Positions 24,743-32,786 are shown, counted from the stretch's first letter. The stretch is DNA of 33,596 nucleotides from JALONO01 sp038209965 (GCA_038209965.1 JBBQXF010000050.1:1-33596); one strand, 5' to 3'. Numbers and translations are program-made. The notes: generated from the sequence alone by a model not told the origin.

Positions 24743-26065
24743 ATGACTACTTTTGAAGTTACCGGGGGTGCTCAATTAAAGGGCGAGATTGTGCCACAGG
24801 GGGCCAAAAACGAGGCCCTGCAAATCCTGTGTGCGGTGCTGCTCACTGCCGAGACCGTGACTATCCACCACGTGCCCGAAATTCGGGATGTCAATAAACT
24901 CATTGAGCTGTTGGCCGCCATGGGCGTGGCCGTCAAGCGGGTGGGCGAAAATGCCTCGGGTGCTTCCTATGAATTTTGTGCCCAGTCGGTGGACATCGAT
25001 TTTCTGGAAACCACTTCTTTCCGCGAAAAAGCCGCCGCCCTGCGCGGTTCTATCATGATCCTCGGCCCGTTGCTGGCCCGCTTCGGCAAGAGCAAAATGC
25101 CCAAACCGGGGGGCGATAAAATTGGCCGCCGCCGGCTGGACACCCACTTTTTGGGTTTCCAAAAACTCGGGGCACGGTTCAACTACGACGTCGACGACCA
25201 CTTTTACCACATCGATGCCAGCCATTTGCAGGGCACATACATTTTGCTGGACGAAGCCTCGGTCACGGGCACGGCCAACATCGTAATGACCGCCGTGCTG
25301 GCCAAGGGCACGACCACGATCTACAACGCAGCCTGCGAGCCCTATATCCAGCAGTTGTGTGCCATGCTGAACCGGATGGGCGCGAAGATTACCGGGGTGG
25401 GCTCCAACCTGCTCTCGGTCACGGGCGTGGACAGCCTAGGTGGCACGGTCCACACCATGCTGCCCGATATGATCGAGATAGGCAGCTTCATTGGCCTAGC
25501 CGCCATGACCGCGTCTGAAATCACGATCAAAAATGCCCGGATCGATATGCTGGGCATGATCCCGGCGGTGTTCCAGCGGTTGGGCATCCAAATGGTGTTT
25601 GTGGGGGACGATATCCATATCCCCGCCCAAAAACATTATTACATCGATAAATTTATTGATGGATCGATCCTCACCATTGCCGATGCGCCCTGGCCCGGCT
25701 TCACCCCTGATCTGTTGAGCATTGTGCTGGTGACGGCTACTCAGGCCAAGGGAACGGTGCTGATCCACCAAAAAATGTTTGAGAGCCGGTTGTTTTTTGT
25801 CGATAAACTGATTGACATGGGCGCGCAAATCATCCTGTGCGACCCGCACCGGGCCACGGTCATTGGGCTGGATCGGAAGCACTCACTGCGGGGCATCCCC
25901 ATGACCTCGCCCGACATCCGGGCGGGGGTATCGCTGCTGATCGCGGCCTTGTCGGCCAGTGGGACCAGCATCATCCGCAACGCCGAGCAGATCGACCGGG
26001 GCTACCAGCGCATCGATGCCCGGCTCAATGCCCTGGGCGCCAATATTAAGCGCGTGGAGCAATAG
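24743..26065 (+). CDS. murA: UDP-N-acetylglucosamine 1-carboxyvinyltransferase, Asp-type active site
   Basis: 440 residues from ATG 24743 (MTTFEVTGGAQLKGEI); the frame extends back to 24674 without similarity. MurA transfers enolpyruvate from PEP to UDP-GlcNAc, the first committed step of peptidoglycan synthesis. Conserved features include AKNEAL with Lys22, REKAAALRGSIMILGPLLARFG, RRRLDTHFLGFQKLGA and TVHTMLPDMIEIGSFIGLAAM. The fosfomycin-target loop reads KPGGDKIG: Asp125 replaces the Cys of most MurA enzymes (Cys115 in E. coli). Asp at this place keeps activity and gives fosfomycin insensitivity in, for example, Mycobacterium and Chlamydia. The gene is monocistronic and ends at the terminator 26089-26121. 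Confidence 0.96.
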   Translation: MTTFEVTGGAQLKGEIVPQGAKNEALQILCAVLLTAETVTIHHVPEIRDVNKLIELLAAMGVAVKRVGENASGASYEFCAQSVDIDFLETTSFREKAAALRGSIMILGPLLARFGKSKMPKPGGDKIGRRRLDTHFLGFQKLGARFNYDVDDHFYHIDASHLQGTYILLDEASVTGTANIVMTAVLAKGTTTIYNAACEPYIQQLCAMLNRMGAKITGVGSNLLSVTGVDSLGGTVHTMLPDMIEIGSFIGLAAMTASEITIKNARIDMLGMIPAVFQRLGIQMVFVGDDIHIPAQKHYYIDKFIDGSILTIADAPWPGFTPDLLSIVLVTATQAKGTVLIHQKMFESRLFFVDKLIDMGAQIILCDPHRATVIGLDRKHSLRGIPMTSPDIRAGVSLLIAALSASGTSIIRNAEQIDRGYQRIDARLNALGANIKRVEQ

Positions 26066-26088
26066 GGAATTGATCGGCCGAAAAAGTA

Positions 26089-26121
26089 AATAAAGCCCGC
26101 CAAGCAAAGGTGGGTTTTATT
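26089..26121. terminator. bidirectional terminator between murA and the CNNM gene
   Basis: Thirteen-base arms 26089-26101 and 26109-26121 (AATAAAGCCCGCC with GGTGGGTTTTATT) pair with two wobbles and a 7-nt loop. It has T-rich flanks in both directions between convergent genes. Confidence 0.78.
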
Positions 26122-26127
26122 GATCAA

Positions 26128-27411
26128 CTATTTTGGTGGATCCAGCTTGGTCATCATGATTTTGTCGATCCGGTTGCCGTCCATGTCCACCACTTCAAAC
26201 TGGAACGCGTCCCACTCGAACTTGTCCCCAGTTTTTGGGATCCGTTTGAGCACGTGGATCACCAATCCACTGATGGTGTGGAAGCTTGTGTTGGGGTTGT
26301 CTTGCCGGATCCCAAATTCGTACAGGAACTCAAAGAAGGGCAGGCGGCCATCGATGAGCCAAGAGTTGTCGGCCCGCTGAACGATCTGGATCGCTTCTTC
26401 TTCATTGATATCGCCCACCAAGGCATCGAGGATGTCTTTCATCACAATGTAGCCCTCCACTGTGCCATACTCATCCACCACTATGCCGTGGTGGATCTTG
26501 GTTTCCTTGAACTTTTCCAAGGCCCAGTAAGCTTTGACGTCGCCCGGTAAAATATTGACTGGTTTGACGAATTTGCGGAGATCAAAGGCTTGGCCCTCAA
26601 GCATGGCCACAAAAAGATCTTTGGCATACACTACGCCCAAGATGTGGTCCAACTCCCCATCGCACAGGGGATAGGCCGAGTGGTGTTGCTGGGCGATTTT
26701 CTGATGGGCCACGGCTGGGGTATCGGTCACATTGAGCCATATTAGGTCGCTGCGGCTGGTCATCAGGGAAGCAATGTGCTGGTCGCCCAAGTGGAACACC
26801 CGCTCCACGATGTCCTGTTCAATTTCCTGGATCGCTCCCACCGAAGCGCCCTCGGTGACCATGGCCTTGATCTCGTCTTCGGTCACGGCCGACCCTGCGT
26901 GCTTTTTGATATTGAGCAATTTGACCAGTAAATCGGTGGAGGCGCTCAACAGCCAAACAAAGGGGGCGGTCGCCCGGGAAATCAGCAGCATGGGCCGGGC
27001 CATCAGCAACGAAATGCTCTCCGGGTTGGTCATTCCGATGCGCTTGGGCAGCAGTTCGCCCACTACTATGGAAAGGTAAGTGACCACCACCACCACACAA
27101 ACGACCGCGAGTTTATCGCTGACATTGGCCGAAAGCCCCGTTTGGGCCAGCCATTTGGCCATTTCTTGGGAGATGGTGGCCCCGGCAAAGATACCGTTCA
27201 AAATCCCGATGGAGGTGATGCCCACTTGAACCGTGGACAAGAAACGATTGGGGGACTCAGCGATTTGGAGCACCGTTTTGGCCTGCTGGTTGCCCCGGCG
27301 CAACATTTCCTCCAAACGGGACTTTCGGGAGGAGATAATGGCTATCTCCGACATGGAGAAAATGCCGTTGAGTACAATCAAAATGCCGATAACTATTAGT
27401 TCTTCAATCAT
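26128..27411 (-). CDS. CNNM/CBS/CorC-domain membrane protein (hemolysin-C family)
   Basis: 427 residues, ATG at 27411. Residues 1 to about 190 form the CNNM (DUF21) membrane domain with three long hydrophobic segments, including the characteristic IVLNGIFSMSEIAIISSRKSRLEEML, GILNGIFAGATI and VGELLPKRIGMTNPE. A CBS pair follows (about 205-330: LMTSRSDLIWLNVTDTPAVA, YPLCDGELDHILGVVYAKDLF, HHGIVVDEYGTVEGYIVMKDI). The CorC_HlyC transporter-associated domain ends it (SWLIDGRLPFFEFLYEFGI). The family is linked to Mg2+/Co2+ transport or homeostasis; older hemolysin names are probably misleading. A -7 element lies at 27459-27452. Confidence 0.92.
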   Translation of the reverse strand: MIEELIVIGILIVLNGIFSMSEIAIISSRKSRLEEMLRRGNQQAKTVLQIAESPNRFLSTVQVGITSIGILNGIFAGATISQEMAKWLAQTGLSANVSDKLAVVCVVVVVTYLSIVVGELLPKRIGMTNPESISLLMARPMLLISRATAPFVWLLSASTDLLVKLLNIKKHAGSAVTEDEIKAMVTEGASVGAIQEIEQDIVERVFHLGDQHIASLMTSRSDLIWLNVTDTPAVAHQKIAQQHHSAYPLCDGELDHILGVVYAKDLFVAMLEGQAFDLRKFVKPVNILPGDVKAYWALEKFKETKIHHGIVVDEYGTVEGYIVMKDILDALVGDINEEEAIQIVQRADNSWLIDGRLPFFEFLYEFGIRQDNPNTSFHTISGLVIHVLKRIPKTGDKFEWDAFQFEVVDMDGNRIDKIMMTKLDPPK

Positions 27412-27451
27412 TTAAGGGGACAAGGCAAATACGTGGCAGCCAATGGTAAGG

Positions 27452-27459
27452 CAAAAATA
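27452..27459 (-). promoter_or_regulatory. -7 promoter element (TATTTTTG) of the CNNM gene
   Basis: Perfect TAnnTTTG match on the minus strand, about 40 nt before the ATG at 27411; -33 element unclear. Confidence 0.45.
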
Positions 27460-27683
27460 AGGATATGAAATCAACGAACCTAAGTTGCTTGGGTGAAACT
27501 GGGTTTGGTGGCCCATGTTGCCCAAATAAGCGATAAATTGACCCATTGGTTTAAAAATACTGGCCAAAATAGTGTACTTTGCTCCTATATTGGCCCTAAC
27601 CTTGGTCGACAACCGTCCTTGGCTTGCTTTTTTGGCATTGGGCGCGCAGATCCCCTTACTTTATCCAGCAGTTATCCATTGCC

Positions 27684-28649
27684 ATGCCCATACAGACTGT
27701 TAGCCATTATCATCCTCCGTTCTACTATTTCAACAACCCGCACCTGCAAACAATGATGCCCAGCTTTTTTCGCAAAGTGACGGGTTTTTCTTACGTGCGC
27801 GAGCGCATCAATACGCCCGATGGTGATTTTTTGGATTTGGACTGGGCTACCCAAGGCAGCCAGAAGTTGGTGATCGTTACCCACGGCCTGGAGGGCAGCG
27901 CCGACCGCCACTATGTGCGCGGGGTGATCAAAAAATTGCGGGCCCAAGGTTGGGATGGGCTGGGCTGGAACTGCCGCAGTTGCAGCGGCGAAATGAACCG
28001 CCTGCCCCGGTTCTACCACCACGGCGACACCCCCGATCTGGCGCTGGTGGTGGATCATGCCATCCAAAAAGGCAATTACCAAATAGTGATGTTGGTGGGG
28101 TTTAGCCTTGGGGGCAGCATGACCATCAAATATTTGGGCGAGCGGGGGGAGCAAGTTCGCCCCGAAATCAAGCGGGCAGTGGCCGTGTCGGTGCCCTGCA
28201 CCTTGGCCGAATGTGGCGACGAACTCGCCAAGCCGAACAAGAAATTCTATACCAAGCGGTTTTTGCAAAAACTGGGGGCGAAAATCAAGGCCAAGGCCGC
28301 GCTGATGCCCGACCAGATCAGTTACCGCGATTATGACAAGATCCAGTTGTTCGAGGACTTTGACAATGCCTACACCGCCCCGCTCCATGGATTTCGGGAT
28401 GCCGCCGATTATTATGCCCAAGTGAGTGCCATCGGGTTTGTGGACCGAGTGCGGGTGCCGTTGCTGCTCATCAACGCGCTCAACGATCCCTTCCTCACCC
28501 CCGCTTGCTTTCCGGTACAAATAGCCGAACAGCATCCTTTTCTGCACCTGGAAATGACCACCCAAGGTGGTCACGTGGGGTTTCAGCTTCCGGGCACTAA
28601 TGAGACCTACGCCGAGCGGCGCATGGCCGAATGGGTGGCCGATTTGTAG
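27684..28649 (+). CDS. alpha/beta hydrolase, YheT-like
   Basis: 321 residues from ATG 27684. The YheT/ABHD1-3 group is recognised by FNNPHLQTMMPSFFR near the N-terminus, VIVTHGLEGSADRHYVRG, and GWNCRSCSGEMNRLPRFYHHGDT. The Ser nucleophile is in LVGFSLGGSM, the acid in NALNDPFLTP and the His in QGGHVGF, so the triad is complete. Members are cytosolic or membrane-associated esterases with poorly known substrates. A TACTTTA element at 27657-27663 with TTTG at 27631-27634 (22-nt spacer) fits a promoter leaving about 15 nt of leader. It is divergent from the CNNM gene. No clear terminator follows. Confidence 0.9.
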   Translation: MPIQTVSHYHPPFYYFNNPHLQTMMPSFFRKVTGFSYVRERINTPDGDFLDLDWATQGSQKLVIVTHGLEGSADRHYVRGVIKKLRAQGWDGLGWNCRSCSGEMNRLPRFYHHGDTPDLALVVDHAIQKGNYQIVMLVGFSLGGSMTIKYLGERGEQVRPEIKRAVAVSVPCTLAECGDELAKPNKKFYTKRFLQKLGAKIKAKAALMPDQISYRDYDKIQLFEDFDNAYTAPLHGFRDAADYYAQVSAIGFVDRVRVPLLLINALNDPFLTPACFPVQIAEQHPFLHLEMTTQGGHVGFQLPGTNETYAERRMAEWVADL

Positions 28650-28910
28650 GTGGGCGGGCCTTGGTATGCCGCATTCATTCCAGAGATAAACTCAGTTTGG
28701 CCCTATGGCAGCCGACGGGCTTGGTAGAAATAGTGGCGCTAAATTCAACATTTGTAATTGAGATCCATCATTCCCCAGCCTCTTTTTTAAAATTGTTATT
28801 TACCAAAAATGCCTTTAAAGTTGTTCTTATATCCCTATTTTGAAGATTTATTTAAACTTTGCGGCTTTGAAAATTAAGGTAATCTTTAGGTTTTGATTTC
28901 AACCTCGGGG

Positions 28911-28952
28911 TTTATTACAAAAATGATAATGGATGGTCATTTTTGTAATAAA
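28911..28952. repeat. perfect 16-bp inverted repeat
   Basis: Arms 28911-28926 (TTTATTACAAAAATGA) and 28937-28952 are exact reverse complements around a 10-nt spacer. The stop codon of the small minus-strand ORF lies at the inner edge of one arm. It has no flanking T-run, so it is not an ordinary terminator. Confidence 0.9.
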
Positions 28953-29080
28953 TCCAGACAAATACCCATTTTCAAATTTAGGGCTGGGAAATGTCGGTTA
29001 TTGGATTTGAGAAACTCAAAAAAAGCGGCAATTTCTAGGTTTTCAATGAGTGCCATGGCTGTTTTGAGGTCTTGGTTCAT
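28937..29080 (-). CDS. 47-residue truncated effector-associated-type module (copy A)
   Basis: ATG at 29080 overlaps the stop of the upstream HATPase gene (ATGA). The product begins MNQDLKTAMALIENLEIAAFFEFLK, nearly identical to the start of copy C (DLKTAIALIENLQIAEFFEFLK). After residue 25 the sequence diverges (NNRHFPALNLK...) and stops, so the second half of the module is missing. It is either a decayed duplicate or a short adaptor. The 63 nt coding for the shared part match 30362-30424 at 58 of 63 positions. No independent promoter is seen, and it would be translated only by coupling. Confidence 0.55.
   Translation of the reverse strand: MNQDLKTAMALIENLEIAAFFEFLKSNNRHFPALNLKMGICLDLLQK
29009..29071. 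repeat. 63-nt direct repeat, copy A
   Basis: Same orientation as 30362-30424 with 5 mismatches in 63 nt. Encodes the first helix of the effector-associated-type module on the minus strand. Confidence 0.85.
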
Positions 29081-30060
29081 GGTTGTGCCAATAAATTTTT
29101 TGCGAGTAGTTTAAGCCTTTCCTTAAAATTTAGGTTCGTTTTCCCCAAAATAAATTCGTTTTTTAGGATTTCGATGGTTTCATTTTTGTCCCATTTTTCC
29201 GCCCAATCGAAAAAATCGGAGATTCGGTTTTCGCTGAGCAGGGCATGGACATAGTCGAGGTCTGTGTTTGATTGTCTTTGCTTGTAAATGGTAACTTTTA
29301 CGTAAGTATTCGTTTGTTCGAAAACAGCCGCTTGCATTTGTTTCGCTTTAAGTAGGGTTTGATTTCTTTTGATGCCTTTTGCGGAAGTTTCAACGAAGCC
29401 ATGCAAAAAGAAGACTTTGATAATTTCGGGATTGATCACCACCGAATTATCAATTTTACCTATATTTTCCAAATCTATTTCGGGCGGAAACTGCCCCGCA
29501 TTGTAGATCTCCATTCTGTCAGGATAAAGTTCAACTTTCGTTGGGCTTAAAATTTCTTTGAAATAATCTCGATGCACAAAAGCATTGGCCAAAAGCTCTG
29601 TAAATACCTTTTCGGGAATTTGGTAGTCGTCCGTGCGGCTATCGATGTCCCTAAGCAAATACAAATTTTGTTTGATATGCCCTATCATAAGCTCAAATTG
29701 TTCTATCAAATTTCCTTGCACAAACTCGGTAATCCCAGTTCGCAAACCTTGGTTATCCTCAAAAGAGAAAAATTTAGAGGTGTGGGCGTGAGAACTTACA
29801 CTTCGGATTTGTTCCACACTTGTCAAACACAAAAAAGTACCCTTTAATACAAAACCATTGCTCATCAAATTTAAAGCTTTGAGTTTTTGGGTAGCATCGG
29901 TTTTGAGCGTAATTTTATGTTTTTGCAAATGTTTCTTGACGATTGTTTGGGTAAAAAGTTTTTTGAGTGCTTTTTTACTCAAAGTTTCAACCGTTTTGCC
30001 CACCAAAGACAAAGAGGTATTGGCATTTTGATTGTGTGTAAATGCTTTTACATCACTCAA
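29077..30060 (-). CDS. Schlafen/AlbA_2-class HATPase_c_4 regulator lacking its N-terminal domain, with C-terminal effector-associated-type module (copy B)
   Basis: 327 residues if TTG at 30060 is the start (TTGA overlap with the upstream stop); there is no good ATG. Residues about 50-130 resemble the region after the AlbA_2 domain in this class of DNA-binding regulators (TQKLKALNLMSNGFVLKGTF, FVQGNLIEQFELMIGHIKQN). Residues about 150-245 are HATPase_c_4: PEKVFTELLANAFVHRDYF, VELYPDRMEIYNAGQFPPEI, INPEIIKVFFLHGFVETSAKGI. The AlbA_2/Schlafen domain itself, normally the first 150 or so residues, is absent. The last 60 residues (YVHALLSENRISDFFDWAEK, then IEILKNEFILGKTNLNFKERLKLL) align with copies A and C. 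The protein is probably a degenerate or reorganised conflict-system component. The DNA is AT-rich. Confidence 0.65.
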   Translation of the reverse strand: MSDVKAFTHNQNANTSLSLVGKTVETLSKKALKKLFTQTIVKKHLQKHKITLKTDATQKLKALNLMSNGFVLKGTFLCLTSVEQIRSVSSHAHTSKFFSFEDNQGLRTGITEFVQGNLIEQFELMIGHIKQNLYLLRDIDSRTDDYQIPEKVFTELLANAFVHRDYFKEILSPTKVELYPDRMEIYNAGQFPPEIDLENIGKIDNSVVINPEIIKVFFLHGFVETSAKGIKRNQTLLKAKQMQAAVFEQTNTYVKVTIYKQRQSNTDLDYVHALLSENRISDFFDWAEKWDKNETIEILKNEFILGKTNLNFKERLKLLAKNLLAQP

Positions 30061-30433
30061 AAAGTTACCGTATTCCGATTTTGTTTGGGGATAATGACAG
30101 TGAGTTTCATCACTACTTTAGAACCGCCTACTATATTTCCAATAGTTGAGTTGAGCAGAAATTTTTTTGCTTCATTTACCATAATAGTACCTTTGCGTAT
30201 TTCCAAAAGCATTTTTTCAGCATTTTCTGCTTGTTTTTTGTCGGTGCTAAGTTGCCAAGCGGCCAACATTTTTAATTGTTCATAATAATCCAGATCCGTT
30301 TTGCCCAAAATAAAGGCTTTTTCCAAACGGCTAATCATTTCATTTTCGCCTTTTTGAATTTGAGGAACTCAAAAAATTCGGCAATTTGTAGGTTTTCAAT
30401 GAGTGCAATGGCTGTTTTGAGGTCTGTTTTCAC
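30057..30433 (-). pseudogene. effector-associated-type protein with a likely 1-nt frameshift (copy C)
   Basis: A GTG at 30433 opens a 32-codon frame (DLKTAIALIENLQIAEFFEFLKFKK) that stops at 30335. A second frame starts with ATG 30338 (MISRLEKAFILGKTDLDYYEQLKML) and runs to 30057. Copy B has these two parts in one continuous frame, so the break is most easily explained by one missing base in the T5 run at 30351-30355 (A5 on the coding strand). The repaired product would be about 125 residues: the module, a charged helix (DKKQAENAEKMLLEIRKGTIMVNEAKKFL) and a short tail. Alternatives are coupled translation of two ORFs or a sequencing error. Its GTG lies 5 nt after the stop of the remnant at 30439-30546. 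Confidence 0.55.
30362..30424. repeat. 63-nt direct repeat, copy C
   Basis: Partner of 29009-29071; 58 of 63 identical. The two copies flank the HATPase gene at a distance of 1,353 nt. Confidence 0.85.
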
Positions 30434-30438
30434 GATTT

Positions 30439-30546
30439 TTATTTTCTCGCCAAGTGCTTAACCGTTTTGATAAATTCCTTGGTAGGTTGTATCAGTGGCA
30501 ATATATCCTCTTCGATCCAATCTGCCAAATCAATAAAATCACCGGC
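30439..30546 (-). pseudogene. possible 3' remnant of an unidentified gene
   Basis: A 35-codon open stretch on the minus strand (AGDFIDLADWIEEDILPL, ending KHLARK) has protein-like composition and stops 5 nt before the GTG of copy C. The same frame upstream reads RRFYAQLFGKW before a TAG at 30549-30547. It looks like the C-terminus of a gene broken by a nonsense change, but I do not recognise the family. Confidence 0.3.
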
Positions 30547-30549
30547 CTA

Positions 30550-30798
30550 CCATTTGCCGAAAAGTTGTGCATAGAAACGCCTTTTTTGTGGTGCTTACGA
30601 TGCCTTTTCACCCAATGTTTGGAAAAAAGGGTTTTTGTGTCTTTGTGGGCTTGGGCAGCGGATCCTTTTTGCGAGGGCAAGACACTTGGGGCATAGCAAT
30701 AGGCGTAGTACTATCGTGGGGCTGCTGCCGCCAACCCCCGCCGTTGGTGGCGAGCCTGCCAGAGTGCAATCCCAATCAGGCCAGCCCAGTTGATTCAC
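30550..30798. other. gene-free stretch upstream of the effector-associated locus
   Basis: No supportable gene on either strand; short overlapping frames only. The GC-rich palindromic segment around 30720-30760 (CCGCC...GGTGGCG) may form a hairpin. The right end holds the bipA terminator. Confidence 0.4.
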
Positions 30799-30834
30799 AA
30801 AAAAAGTCCCCAAACCAAATGAGTTTGAGGACTT
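30799..30834 (-). terminator. intrinsic terminator of bipA
   Basis: On the minus strand a 12-bp stem (AAGTCCTCAAAC with GTTTGGGGACTT, one wobble), 7-nt loop and seven T. It begins 24 nt after the bipA stop. Confidence 0.88.
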
Positions 30835-30857
30835 TGAAGTAGGATGGTGGGAGTTCT

Positions 30858-32675
30858 CTAGTCTGCGTATGACTCCTCACGCTTTTCCATGCGCTTGCGT
30901 TCGTTCTCGTCCAAATAGATTTTCCGCATCCGGATCCCTTTGGGGGTTACTTCCACGTATTCATCTTTCTGGATGTATTCCAAGGCTTCCTCGAGCGAAA
31001 ACTGCTTTTTGGGTGCAATTTTTACGTTGTCATCAGTGCCCGAGGCACGCATGTTGGTCAGTTTCTTGCCCTTTTGGATATTGATGACCAAATCATTGGC
31101 CCGGCTGTGTTCCCCGATCACTTGGCCAGTGTAAACCTCCTCGTTGGGATCCACAAAGAAGAAACCCCGATCTTGGAGTTTGTCAATAGAGTAGGCAGTA
31201 CCGGGACCGCTTTCCATCGATATCAGCGAGCCGTTGGTGCGCTCGGGAATGCTGCCCTTGAATGGTTCGTAGGATTTAAACCGGTGGGTGATAATGGCCT
31301 CTCCTTGGGTGGCGGTCAGCAGGTTGCTGCGCAGGCCGATCAGGCCACGGGCCGGGATACTGAACTCCAGGTGTTGGAGGTCGCCCTTGGGCTCCATGAT
31401 GCGCAGTTCACCCTTGCGCTGGGACACCAGCTCGATGACTTTGCCAGACCCTGACTCGGGTACATCCACCACCAGCAACTCGATCGGTTCGTTGCGCTGT
31501 CCATCAATGTCCTTGTAAACTACTTGTGGTTGGCCCACTTGCAATTCGTACCCCTCGCGGCGCATGGTCTCGATCAAAATGGACAAATGGAGGATTCCCC
31601 GGCCAAACACCATGAATTTTTCTTCGCTGTCGGTCGTCTGGACGCGGAGTGCCAAGTTCTTCTCAATTTCCTTGAACAGGCGGTCACGCAAGTGGCGCGA
31701 AGTGACAAATTTGCCCTCTTTGCCAAAAAATGGCGAGTTGTTGATCGTGAACAGCATGTTCATCGTCGGCTCGTCAATCATGATCCGGGTGAGCGGTTCA
31801 GGGTTGTCGGCATCGGCCAATGTGTCCCCAATTTCAAAATCCTCGATACCCACCACGGCACAAATATCGCCCGACCGTACTTCGGTCACTTTCAAGCGGC
31901 CCAAGCCCTCGAACACATATAAGTCTTTGATCCGTACTTTCTTGAATTTGTCTTCGCGCTGGCACAGGGTCACGGTCATGCCCTCGCGCAAGTCGCCCCG
32001 ATAGATCCGGCCAATGGCAATCCGGCCCACGAAGGTCGAATAGTCCAGTGAGGTGATCTGCATCTGGGGCGTTCCGGCCACATAGGGTGCGGGCGGGATG
32101 ACATCGATAATGGTATCGAGCAGCGGGAAAATATTGTCGGTCTTATCTTTCCAGTCAAAATTCATCCACCCGTGTTTGGAAGAACCGTAGAGCGTCACAA
32201 AATCCAATTGATCTTCGGTGGCGCCCAAGTTGAACATGAGGTCAAACACGGCTTCGTGGACTTCTTCGGGACGGCAGTTTTCTTTGTCCACTTTGTTGAT
32301 CACCACGATTGGTTTGAGGCCCAAGGCCACCGCTTTGCTCAGCACAAACCGGGTCTGGGGCATGGGCCCCTCAAAGGCATCCACCAACAACAACACACCA
32401 TCGGCCATTTTGAGCACGCGCTCCACTTCGCCACCAAAGTCGGCGTGGCCCGGTGTATCTACCACATTGATTTTTACATTTTTGTAGCGCACTGATACAT
32501 TTTTGGCCACAATCGTAATCCCGCGCTCGCGTTCGAGTTCATTGCTGTCCAAAATGAGATCCCCAGTTTCTTGGTTGGCCCGAAAGACTTGGCATGCGTG
32601 GATAATTTTGTCCACCAAGGTTGTTTTTCCGTGGTCAACGTGGGCAATAATGGCTATGTTACGAATACTTTCCAT
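30858..32675 (-). CDS. bipA: ribosome-associated translational GTPase BipA/TypA
   Basis: 605 residues from ATG 32675 (MESIRNIAIIAHVDHGKTT); an in-frame TTG at 32693 adds six residues but is less likely. GTPase motifs: G1 AHVDHGKTTLVDK (11-23), RERGITI, DTPGHADFGGEV and INKVDK. Domain II follows (FVGRIAIGRIYRGDL), then EF-G-like domains III and V (GRGILHLSILIETMRREGYELQVGQPQV, LRIMEPKGDLQHLEFSIPARGLIGLRSNLLTAT). The BipA-specific C-terminal domain ends KYIRMRKIYL-like (PKGIRMRKIYLDENERKRMEK). BipA binds ribosomes under stress or at low temperature and helps 50S assembly. Length fits the family. A consensus promoter lies at 32756-32786. Confidence 0.97.
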   Translation of the reverse strand: MESIRNIAIIAHVDHGKTTLVDKIIHACQVFRANQETGDLILDSNELERERGITIVAKNVSVRYKNVKINVVDTPGHADFGGEVERVLKMADGVLLLVDAFEGPMPQTRFVLSKAVALGLKPIVVINKVDKENCRPEEVHEAVFDLMFNLGATEDQLDFVTLYGSSKHGWMNFDWKDKTDNIFPLLDTIIDVIPPAPYVAGTPQMQITSLDYSTFVGRIAIGRIYRGDLREGMTVTLCQREDKFKKVRIKDLYVFEGLGRLKVTEVRSGDICAVVGIEDFEIGDTLADADNPEPLTRIMIDEPTMNMLFTINNSPFFGKEGKFVTSRHLRDRLFKEIEKNLALRVQTTDSEEKFMVFGRGILHLSILIETMRREGYELQVGQPQVVYKDIDGQRNEPIELLVVDVPESGSGKVIELVSQRKGELRIMEPKGDLQHLEFSIPARGLIGLRSNLLTATQGEAIITHRFKSYEPFKGSIPERTNGSLISMESGPGTAYSIDKLQDRGFFFVDPNEEVYTGQVIGEHSRANDLVINIQKGKKLTNMRASGTDDNVKIAPKKQFSLEEALEYIQKDEYVEVTPKGIRMRKIYLDENERKRMEKREESYAD

Positions 32676-32755
32676 GAGTGTTTTTATTTGCAAAAAACTG
32701 ACTGGCTCATATTAATGTAAAACCAGTCTTGGTTTACCTGCCGTTTTTCAAGGCG

Positions 32756-32786
32756 CAAAGATAGTGAAAAAGCTGGGGAAGTCAAA
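32756..32786 (-). promoter_or_regulatory. bipA promoter: TTTG, 19-nt spacer, TATCTTTG
   Basis: TTTG (32786 to 32783) and TATCTTTG (32763 to 32756) on the minus strand match both consensus elements with ideal spacing. The leader would be about 75 nt. Confidence 0.8.

Noticed and set aside
27672..28574. Minus-strand open frame of 300 codons opposite the YheT-like gene
   Set aside because: The plus strand encodes a complete catalytic triad and promoter; the antisense frame has none.
28650..28843. Short plus-strand frame after the YheT-like gene
   Set aside because: No start context, composition or similarity supports a gene; it is intergenic AT-rich DNA.
30492..30696. Short overlapping frames on both strands between copy C and bipA
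   Set aside because: Neither has protein-like motifs or start signals; only the 30439-30546 stretch in another frame looked protein-like.
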